This document shows positions 7,885-16,846 of a stretch of 64,000 bases of DNA, in pieces. The stretch's first letter is position 1; each line of letters opens with the position of its first letter. The stretch comes from Acidobacteriaceae bacterium (GTDB taxonomy: Bacteria > Acidobacteriota > Terriglobia > Terriglobales > Acidobacteriaceae), in contig JAPWKG010000004.1 in the NCBI GenBank assembly GCA_028283625.1, positions 124,001-188,000 on the forward strand, in the 5' to 3' direction. The notes beneath the pieces were generated by a model. The model had not been told where the DNA came from. It saw nothing but the letters and a program-made list of their open reading frames with translations, and did not search any database. The translations under genes and the position numbers were made by a program.

Positions 7885-9666
7885 ATGTACCGCACAGCGC
7901 ACCATGCTCTTCGCACGCTGATGTTCGCCGCCGCGACCGGCTGTGTTGTTCTGGGCGTGGCTGGTTGCAACGGATGCAACACCACAGGAACGCAGCCTGC
8001 CACCATCGTGGACAACAATCCTCCGGACACCAATAACGGCCAAGACCCGGCGCTGGCCAATATGGACGCGACCGGTGCGCCGCCGGCATCCAATGCCACG
8101 ACCGCAACGCCCAGAATGCAGGGGCGGACCGCGGTTGCGGGCCAGAGCGCCAGCTATGCTCCCCAGCAAAGCAGTGAAGCGTACAGCGATGGTCAGCAGG
8201 CCCCGGCACCGATCGTAGACGCCTATAGCAATCCGCAGCAGGGCAATGCTCCGCAGTACAACGGCCCCCAGTACAACGCGCCCCAGCAGAGCGACGATCA
8301 GTACAACGGTGCATATCCGCAGCAGGCTTATGACAGCGGCTACGATCAGGGAGCCAATGACGAGCAGCAGCCGGTCTATAGCGATCAGGCGCCGCCTCCC
8401 TTGCCGGAGTATGAGCAGCCGCCCGCGCCTGAGGATAATGACCTTTGGACGCCCGGCTACTGGGGCTGGGGCAACGCAGGCTATTACTGGGTTCCCGGGG
8501 CCTGGGTGGCCGCACCCTATTACGGCGCCTTGTGGACGCCGCCCTACTGGGGTTGGTACGGCGGACGGTATCTCTTTCATCACGGCTACTGGGGACCGCA
8601 TGTCGGCTTTTACGGCGGCATCAACTACGGCTGCGGCTATATCGGCACAGGCTACTGGGGCGGCTACTGGCACGGGCATGACTTCTGGTACAACCGCTCG
8701 GTCACACGCGTGAACGTGGTGAACATTCACAACGTTTACAACCGCACGGTGGTCTATAACAACGTGCGCTACGGTGCGCAGCCCATGAACCGTGTCAGCT
8801 ACAACGGCGGACATGGCGGCATCAACATGGCTCCGCGCCCGTTTGAGATGGCTGCCATGCGTGAGCGGCATGAGGGGCCCACCACTATGCAAATGCAGGC
8901 GCACAACGCGGCGATGAATAACCGTGCGCAGTCGTTCAATGCCAACCACGGTGCGCCCTCCAGCCTTGCGGCGGCGCACGCCTACGGTCAGACAAACGCC
9001 ATCCGCGCGACGCCCACAGGCGTAACGACAGGACGCCCTGGGATGAATGGTGTGCCTGCGGGCAACGGCAATCACGGAGCTCCGAACGGCGGCTTGAACA
9101 ACAGCGTCAACCCGATGAATCGCGGCTCAGTGACAAACAATATGGCGCATCCGGGCATCGTGCAGAACGGCACCGCACCTGCGAATGCGCAGAACAGTAT
9201 GCAGCGGCACCAGAACGGAAACGTCAACGGAAATAGCCAGTTCCGTGAACAGAATGGGCAGTTCCAGCAACAGCATCAGACTGCGCAGCCGGGTTCTGCT
9301 TCACAGAGCAATATGCAGCACGGCATGGAAAATCGCCCTGCGACGACCAATACCGGAGCACGGCAACAACAGTTTGAAACACGCACGCCCGGTGCGGAGA
9401 ACATGCATTCGAACCAGCAGAACAATTGGCAGAATGTGCAGCGCCCTGCTACGGAGAGCCGTCCGTCTGTAACGCGGGAGGTTCCGCAGCAACAACAATC
9501 GCAGCGACAGAATGAGGTGCGGCACAGCGCGCCGCAGATGCACGAGATGCAGCGTCCGCAGCAGCAACAGCATGAAGTGCAGCATGCCGCACCGCAAATG
9601 CATGAGCAGCCGCATCCGCAGCACTCCGAGCCTCATGGGGGCGGAGACGGTGAGCATCATCACTAA
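7885..9666 (+). CDS. YXWGXW-repeat lipoprotein with Gln/His-rich tail
   Basis: 593 aa from ATG 7885, preceded by GAGGAG. An upstream in-frame ATG at 7870 is less likely. The signal peptide ends in a lipobox (LGVAGC, Cys about 29), so it is a predicted lipoprotein. Layout: Ala/Gln/Pro-rich spacer (30-180) with YNGPQYNAPQ repeats; an aromatic Gly-rich core (about 185-275) with PGYWGWGNAGYYWVPGAW and WTPPYWGWYGGRYLFHHGYWG, typical of YXWGXW-repeat proteins; then about 300 residues rich in Asn, Met, His and Gln, ending HGGGDGEHHH. The role is unknown; envelope surface or metal binding is possible. Terminator follows. Confidence 0.8.
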   Translation: MYRTAHHALRTLMFAAATGCVVLGVAGCNGCNTTGTQPATIVDNNPPDTNNGQDPALANMDATGAPPASNATTATPRMQGRTAVAGQSASYAPQQSSEAYSDGQQAPAPIVDAYSNPQQGNAPQYNGPQYNAPQQSDDQYNGAYPQQAYDSGYDQGANDEQQPVYSDQAPPPLPEYEQPPAPEDNDLWTPGYWGWGNAGYYWVPGAWVAAPYYGALWTPPYWGWYGGRYLFHHGYWGPHVGFYGGINYGCGYIGTGYWGGYWHGHDFWYNRSVTRVNVVNIHNVYNRTVVYNNVRYGAQPMNRVSYNGGHGGINMAPRPFEMAAMRERHEGPTTMQMQAHNAAMNNRAQSFNANHGAPSSLAAAHAYGQTNAIRATPTGVTTGRPGMNGVPAGNGNHGAPNGGLNNSVNPMNRGSVTNNMAHPGIVQNGTAPANAQNSMQRHQNGNVNGNSQFREQNGQFQQQHQTAQPGSASQSNMQHGMENRPATTNTGARQQQFETRTPGAENMHSNQQNNWQNVQRPATESRPSVTREVPQQQQSQRQNEVRHSAPQMHEMQRPQQQQHEVQHAAPQMHEQPHPQHSEPHGGGDGEHHH

Positions 9667-9684
9667 TTGTTGTCTGCTCGACAC

Positions 9685-9715
9685 AGCAAAGCCCGCTCCT
9701 TGAGCGGGCTTTGCT
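9685..9715. terminator. bidirectional terminator, 13-bp stem
   Basis: AGCAAAGCCCGCT (9685-9697) pairs with AGCGGGCTTTGCT (9703-9715) around CCTTG, between the convergent lipoprotein gene and mntH. Confidence 0.8.
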
Positions 9716-9735
9716 GCTACAGGACAAAATGTTTT

Positions 9736-11103
9736 TCAGCTTCCGAGCGCTACCTGTACCAGCAGCACCGCGTTCAGGGCCAGGATGATTCCGGCTACGA
9801 TCCATCCGGCGATTCGCGTCTGCATGCCGGAGCGGAACTCTCCCATCACGTCTTTGCGCGCGGTCAGCAGCAACAGGGGAATCAGCGCTGCTGGCAGTGA
9901 GAAGCTCAACAGGACCTGCGATCCGATCAGGATGCGCAGCGGATCCCACCCCATGCCGATGACGACCAACGCAGGCAGCACCGTGATGAAGCGGCGCAGG
10001 AAGATGGGGAACTTTACCTCAAGAAACCCTTCGATCACGACCTGACCGGCCATGACGCCTACCGTCGAGCTTGAGAGGCCAGAGCACAGCAGGGCAACGG
10101 CAAAGACGACGGCGGCTCCACGTCCCAGCAGAGGGCCGAGCGTGTGAAAGGCGTCCTGAATCGTGGGCTGCGCGCTTGGCCCTTTGAAGAGGGCAACGGC
10201 AGCCATCACGATCATGGCGGAGTTGATAAGCCAGGCGCCGTTCATCGCCACGAAGACATCTACCAGCTCGAAGTGCAGATACTGGCGCAGTACATTCGGC
10301 AGCGCGCGTTTCGGCGGAGGGGCAAGCTCCAGCAGCCGCGGCTGCACCAGAGCGGAATGCAGGTAGATCACATGCGGCATGACGGTCGCGCCCAGCATGC
10401 CTACGGCTGCGTAAACGCTGGCCTGCATCGCGTGCGGATCAAAGCGCGGTAGCAGCGTTGAGACAAAGGCGCTATGCCAGTCCGGGTGTACAAGAAAGAC
10501 TTCAAAGCCGTAGCAAAGCCCAATGGCGCCGACAAAGGCCATGATGCCGCGTTCGAGCCACTGATAGCCTGCGAGATCGAGTGCCAGGATGGCGACAACG
10601 GCTACGGTTGCGATGAGCGCAGAAATCATCAGCGTTGCGGTGGGGCTGTAGCCATGGGCATGTAACGCCGGTCCAAGCAGGAGATCGAGCCCCATGGCTG
10701 CGCCGAGAAACTCGGCGAGGTCGGTGGCCACCGCGGAGATCTCGGCGGCGATCCAGAGCGCAATCGTCCAGCCGCGCGAGAAGTGTGCGCGGCAGTTCTG
10801 CGGGAGCGTGCGTCCGGTGACGATACCCAGCTTGGCAGAGAGGTACTGGATGAGAATGGCCATGGCGTTGGACCACAGCAAAACCCACAGCAGGCGGTAG
10901 CCGAACTGCGCTCCGCCCAGAAGATTGGTCGCAAAGTTGCCGGGGTCGATATAGGCCACGGAGGCAACGAAGGCGGGCCCGAAGTACGAGCGCATACGAT
11001 CGGCACGGAAGCTCGCGCCGGAGGCAGCGGCTGCGCTGGCAGCCGGGGAGGTGGCTTGATCGGGAAAGCGGATGCTCTCGCTCGACGGCGCAGACTCACT
11101 CAT
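9736..11103 (-). CDS. mntH: NRAMP-family Mn2+/H+ symporter
   Basis: 455 aa, an inner-membrane importer of manganese and possibly iron. Metal-site motifs are present: DPGN in TM1 (within VASVAYIDPGNFATNLLGG, about 47-65) and MPH in TM6 (GATVMPHVIYLHSALV). The consensus transport loop between TM8 and TM9 reads LLCSGLSSSTVGVMAGQVV. About 11 hydrophobic segments. A Ser/Ala-rich N-terminal 30 residues precedes TM1. The upstream region contains a DtxR/MntR-like palindrome at 11120-11133, so metal-dependent repression is likely. Confidence 0.92.
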   Translation of the reverse strand: MSESAPSSESIRFPDQATSPAASAAAASGASFRADRMRSYFGPAFVASVAYIDPGNFATNLLGGAQFGYRLLWVLLWSNAMAILIQYLSAKLGIVTGRTLPQNCRAHFSRGWTIALWIAAEISAVATDLAEFLGAAMGLDLLLGPALHAHGYSPTATLMISALIATVAVVAILALDLAGYQWLERGIMAFVGAIGLCYGFEVFLVHPDWHSAFVSTLLPRFDPHAMQASVYAAVGMLGATVMPHVIYLHSALVQPRLLELAPPPKRALPNVLRQYLHFELVDVFVAMNGAWLINSAMIVMAAVALFKGPSAQPTIQDAFHTLGPLLGRGAAVVFAVALLCSGLSSSTVGVMAGQVVIEGFLEVKFPIFLRRFITVLPALVVIGMGWDPLRILIGSQVLLSFSLPAALIPLLLLTARKDVMGEFRSGMQTRIAGWIVAGIILALNAVLLVQVALGS

Positions 11104-11119
11104 ATCGCCGCAGTATATT

Positions 11120-11133
11120 TTAGGTAAGCCTAA
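11120..11133. promoter_or_regulatory. putative MntR/DtxR-family operator
   Basis: Perfect 5-bp arms TTAGG-taag-CCTAA, 17 nt upstream of the mntH start and embedded in an AT-rich patch. It matches the half-site TTAGG of DtxR/IdeR/MntR-type boxes. The placement over the mntH promoter fits Mn-dependent repression. No regulator gene is nearby. Confidence 0.6.
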
Positions 11134-11314
11134 TTATTCAACGGAAAATAGCCTGTTGCTGGAAGCAGCATCAATATTGCTTGCGTATGCTGCAGTCTTT
11201 GCCGTCCGGCTGTGCTGGGAGGGGCAAACGCAGGCAGCAGGTTGCGTGTTCGCGGAACCTCGGACAGGGCCGCCGCAGCCGCGCTGCCCGCGCGGCTGCG
11301 GCGCCTGGCGTAGC

Positions 11315-11764
11315 TTATTGTCCGGTGGAGCCAAAGCCGCCTGTGCCGCGGGGGGCTTCGGCCAGCGTGTCGGTTTCCTCAAAGCGAGCTTCGATGCGAC
11401 GTACGATGCGGAGTTGTGCGATGCGATGGCCGGGAGCGATCTCCTGCGGCTCTTTGGAGAGATTGGTGAGTACGATCTTCAGTTCGCCGCGATAGCCGGG
11501 GTCGATGACGCCGGCCAGCGTGGTGATGCCGCGAATCGCCAGACCGCTACGGTCCTCTACCAGCGCGCCGTGGGTGGACGGTAGCTCCATGGCGAGCCCG
11601 GTGCGGACGGCGAGCGTTTGTCCGGGTGTCAGCGTGGTTGCTTCGGCAGCAAAGAGATCAGCGGCAAGGTCGCCATAGGCTCCCTGGTGGGCGTAGCGCG
11701 GCGGCTGGGCGTTGGGCAGCAGGCGTTGCACGAGGATGCGAGGCGTTTCGATCGAGTCGTTCAT
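11315..11764 (-). CDS. dut: dUTP diphosphatase
   Basis: 149 aa, the normal trimeric dUTPase size. Hydrolyses dUTP to dUMP and PPi, keeping uracil out of DNA and feeding dTMP synthesis. Motifs in order: AYGDLAADLFA (motif 1), EDRSGLAIRGI (motif 2), GVIDPGYRGELKIVL (motif 3, catalytic Asp), GHRIAQLRI (motif 4) and the C-terminal arm RGTGGFGSTG (motif 5). Start ATG 11762-11764 is preceded by GAAAGGCC. The frame continues upstream into non-conserved sequence and is not used. Confidence 0.95.
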   Translation of the reverse strand: MNDSIETPRILVQRLLPNAQPPRYAHQGAYGDLAADLFAAEATTLTPGQTLAVRTGLAMELPSTHGALVEDRSGLAIRGITTLAGVIDPGYRGELKIVLTNLSKEPQEIAPGHRIAQLRIVRRIEARFEETDTLAEAPRGTGGFGSTGQ

Positions 11765-11847
11765 AATGTGGCCTTTCAGTGTCGCGAACGCGGAGGAGAA
11801 TTCGCGCGTGGTGCTTGGGATGGAGGAGCTATGGCTGGCAGCTGGGC

Positions 11848-13176
11848 TCAGGCGTTTCTTGCGGGGCGCGCTTCTGTCGAGCGGAAGAGGTAGACCGTGA
11901 GCACGCAGATCAAGGGCTCCAGAGGGTGGCGGAAGCGGGCCTGCACCGTGACCAGGTAGTAGGGAAGGGGGGAGAGAAGGAATACCCAGAAAAACAGCCA
12001 TGCTCCTGGAACGCGTCTGCGCAGAGCGAGCGCGAGGCCAAAAAGTCCGGTCGTGCTCAACACGCCGTAGTTGAGCAGGCGCAGCGCTTCGCTGACGGTC
12101 ATGCGGTCGGCGGCATGCGGCCAGATGTACCAGAAGTACTGCACGCGATAGGCGGTGAACTTGGCGTAAAGCTCTGGATGCGCCTTGATGTTGGAGAGAG
12201 CCTGCTGCTGTCGCATGTGCGCGAAGCGCACCTCCCCCATGCGGGTGAACTGGCGGAACTCGGCATCATCAGGTGCGAGGGTAAGCGCCGTGCCCCAGGG
12301 GATCGCATCGTGGTACCAGACTGAGGCGTTCCAGAGCTCGATGCCGAAGTTGGAGCGAGCCGGAACAAAAGCGTGCAACGCACGTTCGTTGCGCACGATC
12401 CATGGTGTCAGGCAGAGCCATACCAGCAGAAAGCTCAGAGCCGCTCCAGCCCATCCGCGTAGAAAGCCCAGTCGCGGCCAGAGAATCCAGGCCGTGACGC
12501 CCGGCCAGCAGATGAGCAGCGTTGTGTTGGAGAGTGCGAGCACGCCCCAGAGCAGGCCATAGATTCCCCACGCACTCATGCGTGCCTGCGCGGGGCGCGT
12601 GCCGGTCTGTTCTCCTGTGCCGCGCAGGCGTAGCGCAAAGACCAGGGCCCAGGTAAAGAGTGTGGTGGAGATCGCGGTCTCCCAAAGCCAATGCACGGCA
12701 AACTGCATTGCCGCCGGGTGCAGCGCCCACGCCCAGGCGGACCACAGGGCAACAGGAGCTGCCTTGGTGGCGTTACGGCGCGCCAGGCCGAAGGCATCGA
12801 GGCAGCGCGCGGCGATCTCGTAGACGGCAGGCGCGACCAGGGCCGAGGCGAGACTGTCCAGAATCATCAGGAACGCCGCTGCGCCCTGGCTATAAATGCC
12901 GAAGAGCTTGAACGCCAGGGCCATCAACAGCGGATACAGAGGAGGAAGCCACGCCGTGGGGCCGCTGTTGCCGTTGAAGGGGCTGGAGTAGCCGTGGCCG
13001 AGCACGAGGGAGCGCGCGATGCGTCCAGCCTCGAAGCCATAATCAAAGTGGTCGTCCAGCGAGCGTACGCGGAAGGTATGGCCGATCAGAATGCAAAGCA
13101 GGCGGATGGCAAAGGCCGCCCAGAAAATATTCGAGGGAGCACGAAAAAAAGAGGGTTTTCGAGGGCTGGCGTTCAT
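11848..13176 (-). CDS. membrane glycosyltransferase-like protein (GT-C type)
   Basis: 442 aa with roughly 9-10 hydrophobic segments. The first loop has DDHFDYGFEAGRIA followed by GHGYSSPF and TAWLPPLYPLLMAL. An acidic loop-1 pair plus this PPLYP pattern is typical of dolichyl-phosphate-mannose/ArnT-like (GT39/GT83) enzymes, which use polyprenyl-linked sugars. A soluble-looking loop with WNASVWYHDAIPWG follows TM8. The specific sugar and acceptor cannot be told. Encoded upstream of dut on the same strand with an 83-nt gap. Confidence 0.65.
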   Translation of the reverse strand: MNASPRKPSFFRAPSNIFWAAFAIRLLCILIGHTFRVRSLDDHFDYGFEAGRIARSLVLGHGYSSPFNGNSGPTAWLPPLYPLLMALAFKLFGIYSQGAAAFLMILDSLASALVAPAVYEIAARCLDAFGLARRNATKAAPVALWSAWAWALHPAAMQFAVHWLWETAISTTLFTWALVFALRLRGTGEQTGTRPAQARMSAWGIYGLLWGVLALSNTTLLICWPGVTAWILWPRLGFLRGWAGAALSFLLVWLCLTPWIVRNERALHAFVPARSNFGIELWNASVWYHDAIPWGTALTLAPDDAEFRQFTRMGEVRFAHMRQQQALSNIKAHPELYAKFTAYRVQYFWYIWPHAADRMTVSEALRLLNYGVLSTTGLFGLALALRRRVPGAWLFFWVFLLSPLPYYLVTVQARFRHPLEPLICVLTVYLFRSTEARPARNA

Positions 13177-13235
13177 CGATCCCCCTCATTTTAGATGGGA
13201 ATGGCAGGGCACCGTCTTTTCTGCCGTATAAACCG

Positions 13236-13264
13236 TTGTCCCCGCGTGCTCGATCTGGTATATT
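13236..13264 (+). promoter_or_regulatory. sigma-70-type promoter of rplU-rpmA
   Basis: TTGTCC (13236-13241) and TATATT (13259-13264) are separated by 17 bp, about 160 nt before rplU. That leaves a leader long enough for an L21-type regulatory structure, though no specific structure was recognised. Confidence 0.5.
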
Positions 13265-13427
13265 TGAATGGTTTGGCGAAGCTGTCTGCTTTACTAGTCA
13301 GCTAGGCCGAAGGGCAAACCGGCATTTATGTCGAGGCAGCTCCGGCCGGGCAAAAGAGCCCTCCCTCACAACAGGTTTTGAAGTTCAGGGCAGATGCGGC
13401 AAACCGCGTCCGCAAAAGGAAACAGCC

Positions 13428-13751
13428 ATGTACGCAGTGATCCGCACCGGCGGTAAGCAGTACCGCGTCGCCCCCGGCGACACCGTGAAGATTGAAAAGT
13501 CGGCACACGAAAACGGCACACTCGAGTTTTCCGATGTGCTCGCCGTCTCCGGCGAAGAGGGTAAGTTCGAGCAGGAACTTAAGGGCGCCAAGGTGCTCGC
13601 TTCCGTTGTTGGCGAAGGCCGCGGCGAGAAGATCCTCGTCTTCCACTACAAGCGCAAGAAGCAGTACAAGAAGCTTCAGGGCCACCGCCAGAGCTTCGTG
13701 GAAGTGAAGATCAACGAGATTCAGGTAAACGGCAAGAGCTTCAAGGCCTAA
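13428..13751 (+). CDS. rplU: 50S ribosomal protein L21
   Basis: 107 aa. Opens MYAVIRTGGKQYRVAPGDTVKIEK, the classical L21 start, and contains VVGEGRGEKILVFHYKRKKQYKKLQGHRQ (C-terminal 23S rRNA-binding RKK region). ATG 13428 has AAGGA 7 nt upstream. The frame is open to 13236, but that part is leader. First gene of the usual rplU-rpmA pair. Confidence 0.97.
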   Translation: MYAVIRTGGKQYRVAPGDTVKIEKSAHENGTLEFSDVLAVSGEEGKFEQELKGAKVLASVVGEGRGEKILVFHYKRKKQYKKLQGHRQSFVEVKINEIQVNGKSFKA

Positions 13752-13781
13752 GCCGAAAAATTTTGAAGAGGTAACGCTCAA

Positions 13782-14045
13782 ATGGCACATAAAAAAGGTC
13801 TTGGTAGCTCTAAGAATGGCCGTGACTCAAACGCGCAGCGCCTTGGCGTGAAGCGCTTCTCCGGCGAAACCGTCACCGGCGGCTCCATCCTGGTTCGCCA
13901 GCGTGGCACACCGCTGAAGGCTGGCAAGAACGTCGGCCGCGGCTCCGATGACACGCTCTTTGCGAAGGTCGACGGCGTCGTCAAGTTCCAGAACCGTGGA
14001 CAGCACGGCCGCTTCGTCTCGATCGAGCCGGTCATCGCAGCCTAA
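13782..14045 (+). CDS. rpmA: 50S ribosomal protein L27
   Basis: 87 aa. Begins [16 protein letters not shown], the mature-type L27 N-terminal tail that reaches the peptidyl transferase centre; no cleavable Firmicute extension is present. Contains [21 protein letters not shown] and [14 protein letters not shown]. It lies 30 nt after rplU and is followed by a strong terminator. obgE, often next, is absent here. Confidence 0.97.
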   Translation: MAHKKGLGSSKNGRDSNAQRLGVKRFSGETVTGGSILVRQRGTPLKAGKNVGRGSDDTLFAKVDGVVKFQNRGQHGRFVSIEPVIAA

Positions 14046-14067
14046 GTTCGGCAAACCCGCTTTTAGA

Positions 14068-14091
14068 AAAGCCCCGCACAAGCGGGGCTTT
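14068..14091. terminator. intrinsic terminator of rplU-rpmA
   Basis: AAAGCCCCGC (14068-14077) pairs with GCGGGGCTTT (14082-14091), loop ACAA, then TTTCT. The A-run on the left also suits minus-strand hemL. Confidence 0.8.
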
Positions 14092-14148
14092 TTCTATTGC
14101 AGACGCCGATTGCTTTTGTGAGTTCGAGACGCTTTGCCGTTGCCTGCC

Positions 14149-15465
14149 CTAGCGGGTCAGCAGGGCAAAGGACTCTCGGGCAGCGCCGAGAATGTGTTCG
14201 ATCTCGGTAGTTCCGATCGCTGTAGAGACAAACGCCGCTTCATACTGGCTGGGCGGAAGCCATACGCCGCGTTCCAGCATGGCGCGGTGGAAGCGTGCAA
14301 AGAGCGTTGCATCTGACGTGCTGGCAGAGGCGAAGTCGTTTACCGCCGTTGGCGTGAAGAACCAGGTGCCCATGGAGCCGACACGATTGGTTGTGAGCGC
14401 GATGCCGTACTCGGCCGCGGCTGCGGCAACGCCTGCAAAGACGGTCGCGCTGGTCTCTTCAAGCTGTGGGTAGATCTCGGCTTTGTTGTCGAGCAGATAA
14501 CGTAGCGTGGCGATTCCCGCAGCCATGGCGAGAGGGTTGCCGCTCAGCGTTCCCGCCTGATACACCGGGCCGAGCGGAGCAAGCTTTTCCATAATGTCGG
14601 CGCGTCCGCCGAAGACGCCAACGGGTAGTCCGCCGCCGACGATCTTTCCAAGTGTAACCAGATCGGGCTTAAGCTCAGGCGTGGTAAAGCCATAGAAGCC
14701 CTGCGCGCCGCCGGCGGAGAGACGGAAGCCGGTCATGACCTCGTCGAAGATCAGCAGTGCGCCTTCGCGCCGCGTGATCTCGCGCAGGCCGCGCAGAAAG
14801 CCTTCCGTGGGCGCGATCGTGCCGGCGTTGCCGACCACCGGCTCCAGAATGATGGCGGCGATCAGGCCGGGGTGCGAAGCGAAGGCTTCCTCTACCGCAC
14901 TGAGGTCGTTGTACGGCAACGCGAGCGTGTGCATCGCTGTTTCTGCGGGCACGCCTGCCGAACCGGGAATGCCGAAGGTGGCAAGGCCGGAGCCCGCCTT
15001 GACCAGTAGAGCGTCGGCGTGGCCGTGGTAGCAGCCTTCAAATTTGAGGACAAAGGGGCGGTCCGTGTAGCCGCGGGCCAGCCGAATGGCGCTCATGCAG
15101 GCTTCGGTTCCGGAGGAGACAAAGCGCATCCGCTCCATGGCAGGGAAGCACTGCTGAACCAGTTCAGCGAGTTCAGCTTCCGCAGGGGTGGAGGCACCGA
15201 ACGAGGGGCTGGCCGAGGCTGCGCGCTGGATGGCTGCCACGGCAGGCGGGAAGGCGTGGCCGAAGAGCATCGGTCCCCAGGAACCAAAGAGGTCGACATA
15301 GCGATTGCCGTCCGCATCGGTCAGGTAGGCCCCTTCCGCGCTGACGACAAAAGGCGGGTGGCCACCGACCGCGCGGAAGGCGCGTACGGGGGAGTCGACG
15401 CCGCCGGGGAGCAGGGTTTCGGCGCGCTGTTGCAGTTCGGCGGAGCGGGTAAAGCGATAAGGCAT
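14149..15465 (-). CDS. hemL: glutamate-1-semialdehyde 2,1-aminomutase
   Basis: 438 aa. PLP enzyme that makes 5-aminolevulinate for haem in the C5 pathway. Motifs: [11 protein letters not shown] at the N-terminus, [40 protein letters not shown] (Asp to pyridine N), and the PLP lysine in [17 protein letters not shown], followed by [15 protein letters not shown]. The start ATG 15463-15465 (MPYRFTRS) gives the family length. The frame runs further upstream without similarity. Encoded alone; hemA is not in the window. Confidence 0.95.
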   Translation of the reverse strand: MPYRFTRSAELQQRAETLLPGGVDSPVRAFRAVGGHPPFVVSAEGAYLTDADGNRYVDLFGSWGPMLFGHAFPPAVAAIQRAASASPSFGASTPAEAELAELVQQCFPAMERMRFVSSGTEACMSAIRLARGYTDRPFVLKFEGCYHGHADALLVKAGSGLATFGIPGSAGVPAETAMHTLALPYNDLSAVEEAFASHPGLIAAIILEPVVGNAGTIAPTEGFLRGLREITRREGALLIFDEVMTGFRLSAGGAQGFYGFTTPELKPDLVTLGKIVGGGLPVGVFGGRADIMEKLAPLGPVYQAGTLSGNPLAMAAGIATLRYLLDNKAEIYPQLEETSATVFAGVAAAAAEYGIALTTNRVGSMGTWFFTPTAVNDFASASTSDATLFARFHRAMLERGVWLPPSQYEAAFVSTAIGTTEIEHILGAARESFALLTR

Positions 15466-15670
15466 GGCCACAGTATAGGAGGCGCGCGATCGTGTGGGGT
15501 GTCCGCGTGCGTTCAACGGCCGTAGGTTGCCCGGAATGTCCACAACCACGGCGACCGCGGTCGTAAGCGTTTGCACCGTATTTGAGGCAACGGCCGCAAA
15601 GCCTTGTATAGCGGCATTTTTTTGACACAAGAGTGTTTTTCTTTCACCTTTTCTTCGCTAAAGTGTGGGC

Positions 15671-16744
15671 ATGGAACGCGAGCGGAAAACCTCTGGAAAG
15701 GCTGTGCATCGGGCGGCGCCTCTGGAAACGGCCTACGCTTCTCCGGCGCATCAGCGTGTGGCAGAGGCCAAGAACAGGATTCGTGGTTTGGCGAGGCGAA
15801 CTTTCTCGAAACCTGTTCTCTCGGAGCTGGGAGGCTTTGCCGGACTGTTTGCGCTGGATACCGCCAAATTTCCCGAGCCGGTGCTGGTGGCTTCAGCAGA
15901 TGGCGTGGGCAGCAAGCTGCAGTTAGCGGCGGAGCTGGGGCTGCATGCTTCTGTGGCGGCCGATCTGGTGAACCACTGTGCAAACGACCTTGCGGTGCAG
16001 GGCGCCACGCCGCTTTTCTTTCTTGACCACATCGCGGCGGCGCGGCTGGATGCCGAGGTGGTAGGGCAGATCGCCAGCGGTTTCGTAGACGCTTGTCGAG
16101 CGAACGGGATGGCGTTGCTGGGTGGTGAGACCGCCGAGATGCCGTTACTCTTTCGGCCCGAAGGTCACTACGAGCTGGCGGGTTTCGCCGTTGGCGTGGT
16201 GAGCCGGCCTCAGATGGTGACCGGAGCCACGATTGAAGAAGGGGATGTGCTGTTGGCGTTGCCCTCCACAGGACTGCACACTGAGGGATATGCCCTGGCG
16301 CAGCGCCTGCTCCTGGAGGAAGCCGGCTACCAGCACGGGCAGTACGTCACGGCACTGGGCGATAAGGTGGGTGCAGCGCTTATGCGGCCGCATCGCAGCT
16401 ATCTCACGCCGATTCGTAAGTTGCTGCCGTACGCGCGGGGCTTTGCGCACATTACCGGGGGCGGGCTGAGCGCCAACCTGCCGCGTATTTTGCCCAAGGG
16501 CCTTGGGGCGGAAGTCGATCTGTCGTCGTGGGAGGTTCCGGCGTTGTTTGCGCACCTGGCCGAGCTGGGGACGCTGGGGCGTGCGGAGATGTTTGCCACC
16601 TTCAATATGGGGGTGGGGCTGGTGGCGGTCTTACGTCCGGATGGAGTGAAGGCCGCGCGTCTGGTACTCTCCCGTTTAAACGAGCGCTGCTTTGTCCTTG
16701 GCCGAGTTGTCCGAAGCACGCAACGAACTGTGTTGTATCGCTGA
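15671..16744 (+). CDS. purM: phosphoribosylformylglycinamidine cyclo-ligase
   Basis: 357 aa. ATP-dependent ring closure of FGAM to AIR in purine synthesis. Motifs: ASADGVGSKLQLA, VNHCANDLAVQGATPLFFLDHIA, LLGGETAEMPLLF, YELAGFAVGVV, THITGGG-type AHITGGGLSANLPRILP and MFATFNMGVGLVAV. The usual N-terminal YKDAGVDID segment is not evident, replaced by ETAYASPAHQRVAEAK. ATG 15671 is chosen; an in-frame GTG at 15665 is possible. Followed after about 100 nt by the purN-like gene. Confidence 0.92.
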   Translation: MERERKTSGKAVHRAAPLETAYASPAHQRVAEAKNRIRGLARRTFSKPVLSELGGFAGLFALDTAKFPEPVLVASADGVGSKLQLAAELGLHASVAADLVNHCANDLAVQGATPLFFLDHIAAARLDAEVVGQIASGFVDACRANGMALLGGETAEMPLLFRPEGHYELAGFAVGVVSRPQMVTGATIEEGDVLLALPSTGLHTEGYALAQRLLLEEAGYQHGQYVTALGDKVGAALMRPHRSYLTPIRKLLPYARGFAHITGGGLSANLPRILPKGLGAEVDLSSWEVPALFAHLAELGTLGRAEMFATFNMGVGLVAVLRPDGVKAARLVLSRLNERCFVLGRVVRSTQRTVLYR

Positions 16745-16846
16745 CGCCTGACTGGTGTTGCTGAGCCTCGATGGTTTCTCCTGTCCAGCGATCTGTGGTG
16801 CTTTCGCAGTGGTCGTGAATCAGAAGATCTTGAAGAAGGTAGCGGT

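Noticed and set aside
6759-8036. 425-codon plus-strand frame
   Set aside because: Covers the antisense of acnA and spills into the intergenic region; no domain or ribosome site.
15622-15664. TTGACA as purM promoter
   Set aside because: No acceptable -10 at 16-18 bp; TAAAGT lies 31 bp away.
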